The position numbers and the translations under genes are program-made. A DNA stretch of 64,000 nt, from positions 1,240,001 to 1,304,000 of the forward strand of contig CAMRHE010000330.1 of assembly GCA_947044405.1 (NCBI GenBank). The letters are read 5' to 3'. This stretch comes from Leptodactylus fallax. Its lineage: Eukaryota > Chordata > Amphibia > Anura > Leptodactylidae. Under the pieces are notes generated by a model, which had not been told where the DNA came from, searched no databases, and worked only from the letters and a program-made list of their open reading frames with translations. Positions 34,397 to 44,935 of the stretch are shown in pieces; positions within the stretch are counted from its first letter, which is position 1; every line of letters starts with the position of its first letter.

Positions 34397-35149
34397 TTCT
34401 AAGTAAAGACATCGGAAATCATGATTGTGTAGTAGATGAAGCTACATCTTAAGAAAACATGCACTTACTGATAATGACTTTAATGACTTTTTATCAATAG
34501 ATAATGACACCTTTCAGTTATACAATATACTTAATGAAGCATCACCAGAAATGTATACACAGCATTAAGTAAAGGAGTTACTAAAATCGTGTGTTCAGCA
34601 CCAGGAGCTGTCCGCTGTATTACCAATGCAAAAGAACGGCCAGCGCACATTTCTGTACTGCAGGTGCATAAATTACAGTTACCTCAAATACCTTATCACC
34701 TGGTCTGCATAATAGCTGCCGCAAGCTTCTATCTAATACACTTTGTATCTGCGCTCACACTATATCTGGTGGATTGTGATTACATGTGATATACAATCCA
34801 TCCTTTATTGCAATGCCTTAGGACAAAAGCATTGTGTTTATTTCCTACGGGAAAACTGGACAACTGAATTCAGTTCTACATCTTGTCTCTAAAACGTACA
34901 ATGATGAGAAATGTATTAAATCTGAAAATAAAAAGGAACAGGTTGTAAAAATAGAAAGATGCTCTCTTCTAAATATAGCAAACTTTAGCTTGGCTTTTAA
35001 CACATTACATACTGTATCGTGATGTGGAACATTTTTTAATCAGCGTTTAACACAACACATGCCAAGTTGAAAATGGTAAGTTAAAGTTTGTTGCTTCATG
35101 ATATTTAATAGGTTAAAAGTCAAATTAAAATTCACTACATCTGTATTAA
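34397..35149. other. Unassigned stretch
   Basis: No gene or repeat ends recognised. Confidence 0.35.
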
Positions 35150-35505
35150 AAGGGTTAAATATTGATCAGCCATCCTTAGGATAGGTCATCAATATCTGAT
35201 CGACAGGAGTCCATAACTGGGAGCCCCACAGATCAGATGCTTGAAGTGGCAGTGGTGCTTGCATGACCAGAACAATGAGGTCAATCCTCATGTGGTCTGT
35301 TTGCACCTCTACCCCATTTAAGAGAAAGGGACTGAGCTGCAATACCAAGCACAGCCCCAAGGGGTTGTGCTTGGTATTTAGAGAAGAGGCCACAATGCTC
35401 ACTCAAGTCTCTACGAACAGCTGATCAGAAGGGACCCCAGGTGTCAAACCCCCGCCAATCTCATATTGATGACCTATCATAAGGATTATCCTAGAAAATG
35501 CCTTT
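35150..35505. mobile_element. TTAA-type element, diverged
   Basis: Left aaaagggttaaatattgatc, then atccttaggataggtcatca; right tattgatgacctatcataag and gaaaatgcctttaa. These are inverted. Inner gggactgagctgcaatacca and ttgtgcttggtatttagaga link it to the family at 16.3 and 30.0 kb. Confidence 0.65.
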
Positions 35506-35759
35506 AACTATCTATGAATCTGAGCCACAACAGATAAAAGAGCATTACTTTTGAGGAACTGGAACTGTAATCTGTGTTTTACAGGTATAGATCAATGCAG
35601 GAGCTGAGCTATTAGTAGAAGTCACACCATCCCAAACCAAAGTCCCCACTGCCACATAAGAAAACAAAAGGATAATAAGTGACATGTTAGATGGAGGATC
35701 CTCTAACATATATTGCACTGGACTGTAGGAGCTGCAAGATATACCCATAGCCCAATACA

Positions 35760-36071
35760 TTAAAGGGGTTATCCATCTTTTCAAAACTACCTTAAGATAA
35801 ACCATCAATTATAGATTGGCGGGGGTTTGACTTTCCCCAGCGTGCAGCTCCTGGCATTGTTTGCTGTATTCATGATAGCAGTGGTTATGAGCATTGAAGT
35901 GGTGTCCTATTCAGTTCTACGGGACACCTCTGCAGTACTCACAACAGTCATAAAGAATACAGAGAGTGAGCAGCTACACAATCCCATGAGCTGCCCACCC
36001 ATAGAAACAGCTAGTCCGCAGGTTCCCGACAGCTAGACCTTCGCCAATCTAAAATTGATGGGTTATCTTAA
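35760..36071. mobile_element. TTAA-type element
   Basis: Starts ttaaaggggttatccatctt; inner taccttaagataaaccatca pairs with tgatgggttatcttaa at the right end. Further inside agattggcgggggt pairs with agaccttcgccaatct. The 69-residue frame 35827-36036 lies within and is not a gene. Confidence 0.7.
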
Positions 36072-36413
36072 TGCACTGCTAAAGCTTTATTGCTAATACA
36101 CACCTGGGTCCCCTGGAGCCCCATTATTTACCTGTGTGGAAGGCGGCAGGGAAGGCTGAAACTCTCGTTCCTCTGTCTTCCCTGCAGCTGCTCTGGCTCT
36201 ATGAGGTCACCAACTTCCCTTTACTCGGGTCCAAGGCCCATTGAGTAGAGTGGAGCTGGTCATGTGACTAATTGTTGAAGCATCAGCAGGGGAGGCAGAG
36301 GAAGGAGAGTTCTGGCCTTCGCACAGGTAATAAAATGGGACTTGGGTGCACATTAGTAACCAGTGCAGGGAATACATTAGTAAGCTTTCTTTCTCTCTAG
36401 ATAACTCCTTTAA
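36072..36413. mobile_element. TTAA-type element, right end
   Basis: Ends agataactcctttaa and contains ctcgttcctctgtcttccct, agtaaccagtgcagggaata and attagtaagctttct. The same words in related order are found at 54946-55410 (aagttccagcctcccc, ttaaccagtgcagggaatgc). Left end merges with the preceding element. Confidence 0.6.
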
Positions 36414-37528
36414 AGGAGGATACCATGCATTTTAACTATGTATTTTGCATGAACTAGACGGTACTTTACTGAAAAATGTGTAATGCTCCATTTTTCCTGT
36501 GGGGGCACTGCATGGATATTGAACACTTGCTGTAGGGTTAACCTAACAATTAAACTTGATCTCCTGGGGTCCGAGCAGTGGGATAACCAATCAAAAAGGA
36601 CAAAAAGAGGGATCCTATCGAGCCCCTCCATTCAGAGTGATTGGAGTCGCCATACATGCACACATACCAATCGTCCATAACACGTGAAGAAAATAATAGT
36701 TGAAATGTAAAAATTTTTGGATTATTCAAACCAAATAATTTAAAGCAATATATTTTGAACTATGACCTTCACTGAGCTCCAGCAGAGGAAGGGCTGACCA
36801 TAACCTTGTTCTACAAGTGTTTGATTCCCCTACTTAAGACCGCAGCCATCTCCTTCATGTTTCCTTGTATTGATCCTATCTTCTATTAGGGCCAGGTCAC
36901 TGACAGTTCACTGCGGTTGATAAATATTCCATCTCAGACGCTTCCTCAATATGATTAATGCTCTCATAGCCATATTTTTAGCCACAGTACAGAAACACAT
37001 AATGCAAGGAATAAGTTACAGTGTCCATACTGTCACTGGCGGGATTCATTATTACTACCAAAGACCTTGACAAGCTGCTGTGTTTTATCACCTTTACAAA
37101 TCAATAGGAATTTGTCCATGAGCTGAATGCCTTGTACATACAATCCATGGTGAATGTTAAGCACAATAGCAGTATGAGTCCTGTTAGCAGAGAGGAAAAA
37201 GAAGTCGTCCATACGTTACAAATACTTCTTAATCTACACATTGTACCTTGTAGAACATACAGGACGTAAACAATCATAAAACTTCGTACATGTCTTCAAA
37301 AATGGGAATTCATGCAAAAACAAAGAACAGAAGCACCGAGCGGCACATCGTGCATTAACTCTTGATTATAGGAAAATGCACAAGTATTTATAGCTTCTCA
37401 CCTGATGGGGTTGTGTATGTCACAACGTACAGAGGATGCAAAGGTGATGGATCGTAATCAGAAACCAATCAGAACATGGGATTGCAGCAGTAACTTGTAA
37501 ACACCTCTGGAAGGGTGCAGGAAGGAAC
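36414..37528. other. Unassigned; first 270 bp probably repeat-derived
   Basis: 36414-36690 holds gcactgcatggatattgaac and ggggtccgagcagtgggata, typical of short-element interiors. 36700-37500 shows no repeat or gene. Confidence 0.35.
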
Positions 37529-37826
37529 AAAAGAAGGACTGCGCAAATCCAGAACAAGGACGTGAACAAAGACTTTAATTCCAAAACATACGGGTAAAAT
37601 CACACAACGCGTTTCGAGGTGCACAATACCCCTTTATCAGACCACTTATAAAGTGGTCAAGTTGCTCCTGGACTCTCAGGAGCAACTTAACCACTTTATA
37701 AATGGTCTTCACACTTGATAAAGGGGTATTGTGCACCCCGAAATGTGTTGTGTGATTTTACCCGTATGTTTTGGAATTAAAGTCTTTGTTCACGTCCTTA
37801 TTCTGGATTTGCGCAGTCCTTCTTTT
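37529..37826. repeat. 298-bp foldback containing acgcgtttcg
   Basis: Left aaaagaaggactgcgcaaat pairs with right atttgcgcagtccttctttt. The pairing passes through ggacgtgaacaaagacttta, catacgggtaaaatcacaca, and aacgcgtttcgaggtgcaca (right arm tgtgcaccccgaaatgtgtt) to a centre at about 37675. The motif tttcg-ggtgcaca with a following ctttatca mirrors the gtttcg-ccca of the 17.25 kb foldback. Non-coding. Confidence 0.85.
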
Positions 37827-37890
37827 GCTGCTGTTCAAAAATGGGAATGTCCTTCTTTCTAAACAAAACCTTATGATATTGTATGCTGTT

Positions 37891-38227
37891 TGAGGCTAAG
37901 GCAAAAAAAGGGCTGTGGGAAAAACCGCATTAGAAACGCAGCAGAAACGTATTGAGGTTTTCTCCTGCAGCGCTTTTCACAGAAATTCTGCAGAGGTTTC
38001 CTTTCTGCTTCCATTATTCCTATAGGGAAACTGCCATCATTTCCGTAGGCGTAATTGACATGTTGAGATTTCCAAAAAACGCAATGGTTTTGGAAATTGC
38101 AGCATTTCTGCTGCACATATTTTTCTGCAATGTGTGAATGAGATTTGCTAGAGTCCCATCCACTTTGCAGGGACTGTAAAATGCTGCTTTATGCCACAGT
38201 GTTTATGCCACGTGGGGCCCTGGCCTT
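37891..38227. mobile_element. Short element, copy of the CCCCACGTAGC family
   Basis: Left gaggctaaggcaaaaaaagg (terminus partly lost). Body cagcgcttttcacagaaatt, ttgacatgttgagatttcca and cactttgcagggactgtaaa; right gccacgtggggccctggcct. Orientation as in the 12.8 kb copy. Confidence 0.7.
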
Positions 38228-40218
38228 ACTATAATTTATGTTGTCAGAACTATCTAAAAATTACACTGCTTACACTGATGTAACAAAGTTTAACTTATTT
38301 TTTGTTTCAGTACCGTCAGTGCGATGGATAACTACTGTATATATCACAATTGTGTGTACCAAATGAAAAACTCAGTTATCATGCACGCAGTTGTATCATG
38401 ACTTATTGCCAATAATGGGATTGTGACAACAGGATTGCCTTTCCCAAAGTTTGCTTGTCCCAGGTGCCCGAGGGTGCACTTGGCATCTTTGCCAGTATGT
38501 CATCACTATAATGGACACGATAATGTAAAAAAAAATTGTAGTTTCAAGTTACTTCTTTGGATATAGAATATAAATACAATCAGATTTTCTAGAGAATTTT
38601 GTCCTTCATTAAATCTAAATTCAAGGCGCGAAACACTTGTATAATATACCAGAAAGTAGAGTAATATTGTCAAGTATATCTATGAATACTCAATGCCCGT
38701 AAACACGACACTTGTAACATACATGGAGTCAAATTAAGCAGAGGGAAATACTGAATTCTTTCTATGATAGGAAATAATGGAAGGGTTAAGGCCACCATCT
38801 AAAGTGTTACATTCTAGTTTATCTCATTGCTGAGAGTCACCGTTACTAAACCTTGAATACTAGTACAATACATTATTCCGGTCCCATGTGAAGGCCTCCT
38901 GTCACTAGTGTACACATCAGAAATAAATGACATGTGGCTATATCTTGTAGGTTCGCACTGAAACACAAGGTGGTCCCGCTGTCTTGTATAACCTCCTCCT
39001 TGCCCGTTGTGTGTTTACTAGGCACATCATAAGAGAAGCCAATTTAGAAGCATCAGAAGGTAGCATCTCTGTGTCATCGAGCCCTATTCTATGTCCCTGA
39101 TACGTGTGAACTTATCATTACATTACACACGCATAACTGGTCGTCTTTGTAAACATGAAATACTGAGATGATATCGTGCAGTTTCTTCAGATTAAATATA
39201 TCTCATCCTTCGATTTATACAGGCACTTTATAGCTTCTGAAAATGACTGTCTCGGCTCTGAAAAGTAATTCCACCCTGTCATATTTGTCTTTGGAAATTG
39301 TAACAAATTACGGTGATTTACAACATCAAACTTGAGTCTTCCATTTTTTTCCCCCCAGAAGGGAATGTCGCTGATGGCAAGATTCTAGGTCATCCATTTA
39401 TTCTATGTGGAAGGTGACAGTGAAAAACATGCTTCATCTCTACAGCATGCTGAATGACACCCTCTTTTCCTTTGAGGATAGGCTGTCAACATAACTCAAG
39501 CTGTCAAAGAACCTTTACAAAGGGCCCGGAACAAATCTAAAATGCCACTACCTGCAAGCCTGCTAATGAGGTGTGACTGCCTCTTCAATGGCTGGCTTCA
39601 CCAAGAGTACTCGCCTCTGACCCTTTATGGTCTCCTTCCAGTCAATATACGCTACACTATCATCTGTCAGTCCATAAGGACAGGTCAAAATGTGTCACAT
39701 ATTTTAAAGTAACCACTTGGCTTAGCTAAATCGCAATTTTATCCTCACAGCGCCACTAAGTTGCTAAGGGGCGCCGCAGGAGAATCGTCATTGTTTACAT
39801 TATGTTCCAAGATTGGTAACTCATTGATGCAACTGTACCACTGTAGCAATGTTTAACTTGACACTTAGCGCACAATGGCACTTAACTAATACTCAATTGT
39901 TGTCTTCTTTTATAAGTTATTATGTTGCAAGTTATCAAAGTTTTTATCAAAAGTTGAAATATCTGCAGGGTCTTACCAGCCAAACTGTTCTATGTCTGAT
40001 AGTGCCTTTATTAGTAGTGTTGAATTTGTTTATGGATTTGGTTTTGGAAATTTGGAATAATTCTAAGAGATGGAGTAAAGTTTATCTTGAAGCTGGTAAC
40101 CTGCTGCAGCGTGGGATTGCACCAAAGTCATTGAAAAACCATTAAATCAAGTAAAAGTTTGCTGCACTTGTTTATTCAGACATTGAATATCAAGCTAAAC
40201 TATATATTTTAATTATAT
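38228..40218. other. Longest element-free stretch; no supported gene
   Basis: No transposon ends between 38228 and 39700, and balanced composition. The frame at 39849-40145 on the plus strand encodes 98 residues that I do not recognise. It is followed by agtaaaagtttgctgcactt, which could be retroelement wording, but no pair of long terminal repeats is visible. Confidence 0.3.
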
Positions 40219-40484
40219 TAGGGTATTTTCATACTGTTGTCATTCTGTCCATTGTTCTGATCCGTCATAGGATAAGAACAATGGACTGAAACGTTGAGAG
40301 AATGAAGGATGCAGATGAAGTGTCCTCTGTTTGCATACGTCATCGCTCTAATATTAAAAGACAGAAGATTTCTTCATTCGTGTTTGTTACTCTTTTCAAC
40401 ATAAGAATAAGTCCCATCTATTGAAGGCCTCCTATGATGTCTCAGAACTGTAGACAGAATGGCGGCAGTGTGAACGAGGCCTTA
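40219..40484. mobile_element. Short element, TTCATAC.. / ..GTGTGAACGAGGCCTTA type
   Basis: Left gggtattttcatactgttgt and right ggcggcagtgtgaacgaggc are loosely inverted, and the inner ttctgtccattgttctgatc and gaacaatggactga pair. Allied by its ends with the TTCACAC group at 46604 and 49879. Confidence 0.5.
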
Positions 40485-41308
40485 GAAAACTGCATTGCCA
40501 CAATTTTCCATACGCCTTCTCTTAGGCCTTGTCCTTTCCCAACCCATGATTGAACTTTATGAACATGTCTTTTTTCAACCATACTAACCGTATCATATTA
40601 CAGTATATAACAATTCATAAATGTAAAGGTATTAGAAGAAACACTCGAATAGTGGTAGCCATGTGCTAGTAACCTGCAAACAACTGCACACAAAACATTT
40701 GGGGGTAATTAAAAGGGTTGGACACATTGAACAATAACTTTTTGTTAGTAGGGTCTCCACAAAATAATATTATGTGAAAACCCTAATGAGTAGCTATTAA
40801 GGGACCTGGTAGCAAGTGTTCAATTCCCCTGGAGCACAGCACATAGGAAATGAAGTATTACATGACCCCATAATGAATGACACATTAGGTCCTCCAGAGA
40901 GAGATACTTCCACCTCCAGCTCCCAAATAAAATGTTTCTCTATTAACTCAGAAACACCAGTTATTTTGTTCTCCTAAAGTTCTTCACTACACAGGTCGTC
41001 AGGTCTCCTCCTCTTGTCCAAGGTGTGCTATGGCCAATGTGGATCTTGTACACCTGCCCCGGTAATGCCCCAAATTAAATGCTTATTGGGCTCAAGTGTT
41101 TATAATTTTAATACTATTCTTAATACAAAATTGAAGAAAGTAATATCTCCTGGACTTTTAAGAGGACTAGTCTTATCACATTTGGAAATGTTAAAAATTT
41201 GGATATAATTGTAGACCCATAAATTTGAAAATTTTGAAATTTTAGGGAAAATTAAAGTGGTGGATTTACTCCTTGGATCCTAGAGATAAGTAACAGCAAT
41301 CAAAAATT
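40485..41308. other. Unassigned stretch
   Basis: No gene. 41014-41208 has a short open frame with no recognised domain. Confidence 0.35.
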
Positions 41309-41606
41309 GGCAACCTTTTTATTACCTCAACTGGATGTGGCTCCTGTGCTGGGTTTTTGGAGGATAGGGTGGTTTTGTGTTGGATCATAATATATATTTT
41401 TCTGTATCCTTCATAAAAATATATATCTATATATATTTTTTGTGCAATATATATATATATATATATATAGTACAGAAATAGATAGATAGATAGATAGATA
41501 TATGATAGATACAGAAAATTATATATTATCATCCAACCCAAAACCACCCTATCCTCCAAAGACCAAGCACAGGAGCCACATCCAGTAGGGGTAATAAGAG
41601 GGTTGC
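41309..41606. repeat. Foldback with TA/GATA microsatellite loop
   Basis: Left arm ggcaaccttt, then tggatgtggctcctgtgctg and ggaggatagggtggttttgt, pairs with the right arm acccaaaaccaccctatcct, gcacaggagccacatccagt and gggttgc. Arms are about 105-115 bp. The loop holds (TA)n near 41448-41469 and GATA repeats at 41480-41503. The 157-residue minus-strand frame 41266-41739 runs across this structure into the neighbouring transposon and is not a gene. Confidence 0.8.
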
Positions 41607-41680
41607 TTATATACTGTATATGTATACACATGCAAAAAAAACATCCCTTGTCACAATTGTAGCAGTACCCTCTATATTTA

Positions 41681-41950
41681 CAGTACAGACCAAAAGTTTG
41701 GACACATCTTCTCATTCCAAGAGTTTTCAGTATTTTCATGACTATAAAAATTGTAGATTCATACTGAAGGCATCAAAACTATGAATTAACACATGTGGAA
41801 TTATATACTTAACAAAAAAGTGTGAAACAACTGAAAATATGTCTTATATTCTAGGTTCTTCAAAGTAGCCACCTTTTGCTTTGATTACTGCTTTGCACAC
41901 TCTTGGCATTCTCTTGATGAGCTTCAAGAGGTAGTCACCTGAAATGGTTT
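41681..41950. repeat. Left long terminal inverted repeat of the DD38E element
   Basis: Pairs with 43022-43290 with few mismatches. Examples: gccaccttttgctttgatta against taatcaaagcaaaaggtggc, and ttctcttgatgagcttcaag against cttgaagctcatcaagagaa. Because the right copy encodes the transposase C-terminus, the left copy carries the antisense of that coding sequence. Confidence 0.9.
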
Positions 41951-42094
41951 TCACTTCACAGGTGTGCCCTGTCAGATTTAATAAGTGGGATTTCTTGCCT
42001 TATAAATGGTGTTGGGACCATCAGTTGTGTTGTTCAGAAGTCAGGTGGATACACAACTGATAGTCCTACTGAATGGAGTGTTAGAATTTGTATT

Positions 42095-43127
42095 ATGGCA
42101 AGAAAAAAGCAGCTAAGTAAAGAAAAACGAGTGGCCATCATTACTTTAAGAAATGAAGGTCAGTCAGTCCGAAAAATTGGGAAAACTTTGAAAGTGTCCC
42201 CAAGTGCAGTGGCCAAAACCATCAAGCGCTACAAAGAAACTGGCTCACATGAGGACCGCCCCAGGAAAGGAAGACCAAGAGTCACCTCTGCTGCGGAGGA
42301 TAAGTTCATCCAAGTCACCAGCCTCAGAAATCGCAGGTTAACAGCAGCTCAGATTAGAGGCCAGGTCAATGCCACACAGATTTCTAGCAGCAGACACATC
42401 TCTACAACAACTGTTAAGAAGAGACTGTGTGCAGCAGGCCTTCATGGTAAAATAGCTGCTAGGAAACCACTGCTAAGGACAGGCAACAAGCAGAAGAGAC
42501 TTGTTTGGGCTAAAGAACACAAGGAACGGACATTAGACCTGTGGAAATCTGTGCTTTGGTCTGATGAGTGAGTCCAAATTTGAGATCTTTGGTTCCAACC
42601 ACTGTGTCTTTGTGCGATGCAGAAAAGGTGAACGAATGGACTCTACATGCCTGGTTCCCACCGTGAAGCACGGAGGAGGAGGTGTGATGGTGTGGGGGTG
42701 CTTTGCTGGTGACACTGTTGGGGATTTATTCAAAATTGAAGGAATACTGAACCAGCGGCATGCTATTCCATCCGGTTTGAGTTTAGTTGGACCATCATTT
42801 ATTTTTCAACAGGACAATGACCCCAAACACACCTCCAGACTGTGTAAGGGCTACTTGACCAAGAAGGAGAGTGATGGGGTGCTACGCCAGATGACCTGGC
42901 CTCCACAGTCACCAGACCTGAACCCAATCAAGATGGTTTGGGGTGAGCTGGATCACAGAGTGAAGGCAAAAGGGCCAACAAGTGCTAAGCATCTCTGGGA
43001 ACTCCTTCAAAACTGTTGGAAGGCCATTTCAGGTTTCTACCTCTTGAAGCTCATCAAGAGAATGCCAAGAGTGTGCAAAGCAGTAATCAAAGCAAAAGGT
43101 GGCTACTTTGAAGAACCTAGAATATAA
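42095..43127 (+). pseudogene. Broken DD38E Tc1/mariner (Intruder-like) transposase
   Basis: Intact from ATG 42095 to the first catalytic motif. Residues 1-60 form a helix-turn-helix (SKEKRVAIITLRNEGQSVRK), then the AT-hook-like RKGRPR, then a second helical domain, then LWSDE with catalytic D at 42563-42565. A GAGT duplication at 42566-42573 shifts the frame and creates TGA. Reading resumes as SKFEIFG and continues with VKHGGGGVMVWGCF, FIFQQDNDPKH (second D, 42813-42815) and SPDLNPIKMVWGEL. Exactly 38 residues separate the second D from the third catalytic position, which reads K (AAG, 42930-42932) in place of E. The total is about 342 codons, normal for the family. DD38E spacing is reported for the Intruder family. 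The 4-bp duplication and E-to-K each suffice to kill it. Confidence 0.92.
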
Positions 43128-43290
43128 GACATATTTTCAGTTGTTTCACACTTTTTTGTTAAGTATATAATTCCACATGTGTTAATTCATAGTTTTGATG
43201 CCTTCAGTGTGAATCTACAATTTTTATAGTCATGAAAATACAGAAAACTCTTGGAATGAGAAGGTGTGTCCAAACTTTTGGTCTGTACTG
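43022..43290. repeat. Right long terminal inverted repeat of the DD38E element
   Basis: Inverse partner of 41681-41950. Its first hundred bases encode the transposase end RMPRVCKAVIKAKGGYF. Confidence 0.9.
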
Positions 43291-43339
43291 TATATATTAA
43301 GAATTTTCTAAAAAATGTAAGAATATTTTTTTACATGTA

Positions 43340-44935
43340 CAGTGGAGAAAAAAAAAGTATTTAGTCAGCCACCAATTGTGCATGTTCTCGAACCTAAAAA
43401 GATGAGGCCGGCCTGTAATTGACATCATAAATAGACCTTAACTATAAGAGACAAAATGAGAAAACAAATCCAGAAAATCACATGGTCTGATTTTTTAAGA
43501 ATTTATTTGCAAATTATGGTGGAAAATAAGTATTTGGTCACCTACAAACAAGCAAGATTTCTGGCTCTCACAGACCTGTAACTTCTTCTTTAAGAGGCTC
43601 CTCTGTCCTCCACTCATTACCTGTAGTAATGGCTCCTGTTTGACATTGCTATCAGTATAAAAGACACCTGTCCACAACCTTAAACAGTCACACTCCAAAC
43701 TCCACTATGGTGAAGACCAAAGAGCTGTGGAAGGACACCAGAAACAAAATTGTAGACCTGCACCAGGCTGGGAAGACTGAATCTGCAATAGGCAAGCAGC
43801 TTGGTGTGAAGAAATCAACTGTGGGAGAAATAATTAGAAAATGGAAGACATACAAGACCACTGATAATTTCCCTCGATCAGGGGCTCCACGCAAGATCTC
43901 ACCCCGTGGGGTCAAAATGATCACAAGAACGGTGAGCAAAAATCCCAGGACCACACAGGGGGACCTAGTGAATGACCTGCAGAAAGCTGGGACTAACATA
44001 ACAAAGGCTACCGTCAGTAACACACTACTCCGCCAGGGACTCAGATCCTGCAGTGCCAGACGTGTCCCCCTGCTTAAGCCAGTACATATCCGGGCCCGTC
44101 TGAAGTTTGCTAGAGAGCATTTGGATGTTCCAGAAGAGTATTGGGAGAATGTCATATGATCAGATGAAACCAAAGTAGAACTGTTTGGTAGAAACACAAC
44201 TCGTCATGTTTGGAGGAGAGTGAATGCTGAGTTGTATCCAAAGAACACCATACCAACTGTGAAGCATGGGGGTGGCAACATCATGCTTTGGGGCTGTTTC
44301 TCTGCAAAGGGACCAGGACGACTGATCTGTGTACATGAAAGAATGAATGGGGCCATGTATTTTGAGTGAAAACCTCCTTCCATCAGCAAGGGCATTGAAG
44401 ATGAAACGTGGATGGGTCTTTCAGAATTACATTGATCGCAAGCACACCGCCAGGGCAACGAAGGAGTGGCTTCGTAAGAAGCATTTCAAGGTCCTGGAGT
44501 GGCCTAGCCAGTCTCCAGATCTCAACCCCATAGAAAACCTTTGGAGGGAGTTGAAAGTCCGTGTTGCCCAGCGACTGCCCCAAAACATCACTGCTCTAGA
44601 GGAGATCTGCATGGAGGAATGGGCCAACATACCAGCAACAGTGTGTGCCAACCTTATGAAGACTTACAGAAAACGTTTGACCTCTGTCACTGCCAACAAA
44701 GGATATATAACAAAGTATTGAGATGAACTTTTGTTATTGACCAAATACTTATTTTCCATCATAATTTCCAAATAAATTCTTTAAAAATCAGACAATGTGA
44801 TTTTCTGGATTTGTTTTCTCATTTTGTCTCTCATAGTTGAGGTCTACCTATGATGACAATTACAGGCCGGCCTCATCTTTTTAAGTGGGAGAACTTGCAC
44901 AATTGGTGGCTGACTACATACTTTTTTCCCCACTG
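43340..44935 (+). mobile_element. Full-length Tc1 transposon, DD34E, 1596 bp
   Basis: Left cagtggagaaaaaaaaagta and right, reverse complement, cagtggggaaaaaagtatgt; TA directly outside both ends (43338-43339 and 44936-44937). Inverted repeats run about 200 bp: accaattgtgca against tgcacaattggt, and ccagaaaatcacatggtctg against cagacaatgtgattttctgg. A direct-repeat-like ataagtatttggtca (43527-43541) recurs inverted near the right transposase end. One broken transposase gene inside. It lies 49 bp downstream of the DD38E element in the same orientation. Confidence 0.93.
43707..44721 (+). pseudogene. Broken Tc1 (DD34E) transposase
   Basis: ATG 43707 opens [20 protein letters not shown], the paired-type helix-turn-helix. 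[11 protein letters not shown] and a second helical part ([14 protein letters not shown]) follow. At 44157-44159 the expected W of the WSDE motif is TGA. The frame continues [12 protein letters not shown] to YFE, then TGA at 44367. A loss of about 8 bp near 44361 moves the frame to 44347-44721, which reads [20 protein letters not shown]. The second catalytic position reads Y (TAC, 44428-44430). The third catalytic E in [12 protein letters not shown] (44533-44535) is intact, and 34 residues separate the two positions. The end [16 protein letters not shown] (ANKGYITKY) is complete. Length without lesions would be about 340 codons, as usual for Tc1. Dead by three independent lesions. Confidence 0.92.

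Larger units (their letters stand above)
41681..43290 (+). mobile_element. Full-length Tc1/mariner transposon, DD38E (Intruder-like), 1610 bp
   Basis: Termini cagtacagaccaaaagtttg and, at the right, caaacttttggtctgtactg are perfect over at least 20 bp. TA lies directly outside both ends (41679-41680 and 43291-43292), the Tc1/mariner target duplication. The inverted repeats are unusually long, about 270 bp (41681-41950 against 43022-43290), so the right repeat overlaps the last transposase codons. One broken transposase gene lies inside. The high similarity of the two arms implies a fairly young insertion. Confidence 0.93.

Noticed and set aside
41266..41739. 157-residue minus-strand frame rich in Y and I
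   Set aside because: It crosses a foldback, TA/GATA microsatellites and the end of the DD38E transposon.
43688..44197. 169-residue minus-strand frame opposite the DD34E transposase
   Set aside because: Antisense shadow of the transposase coding region.
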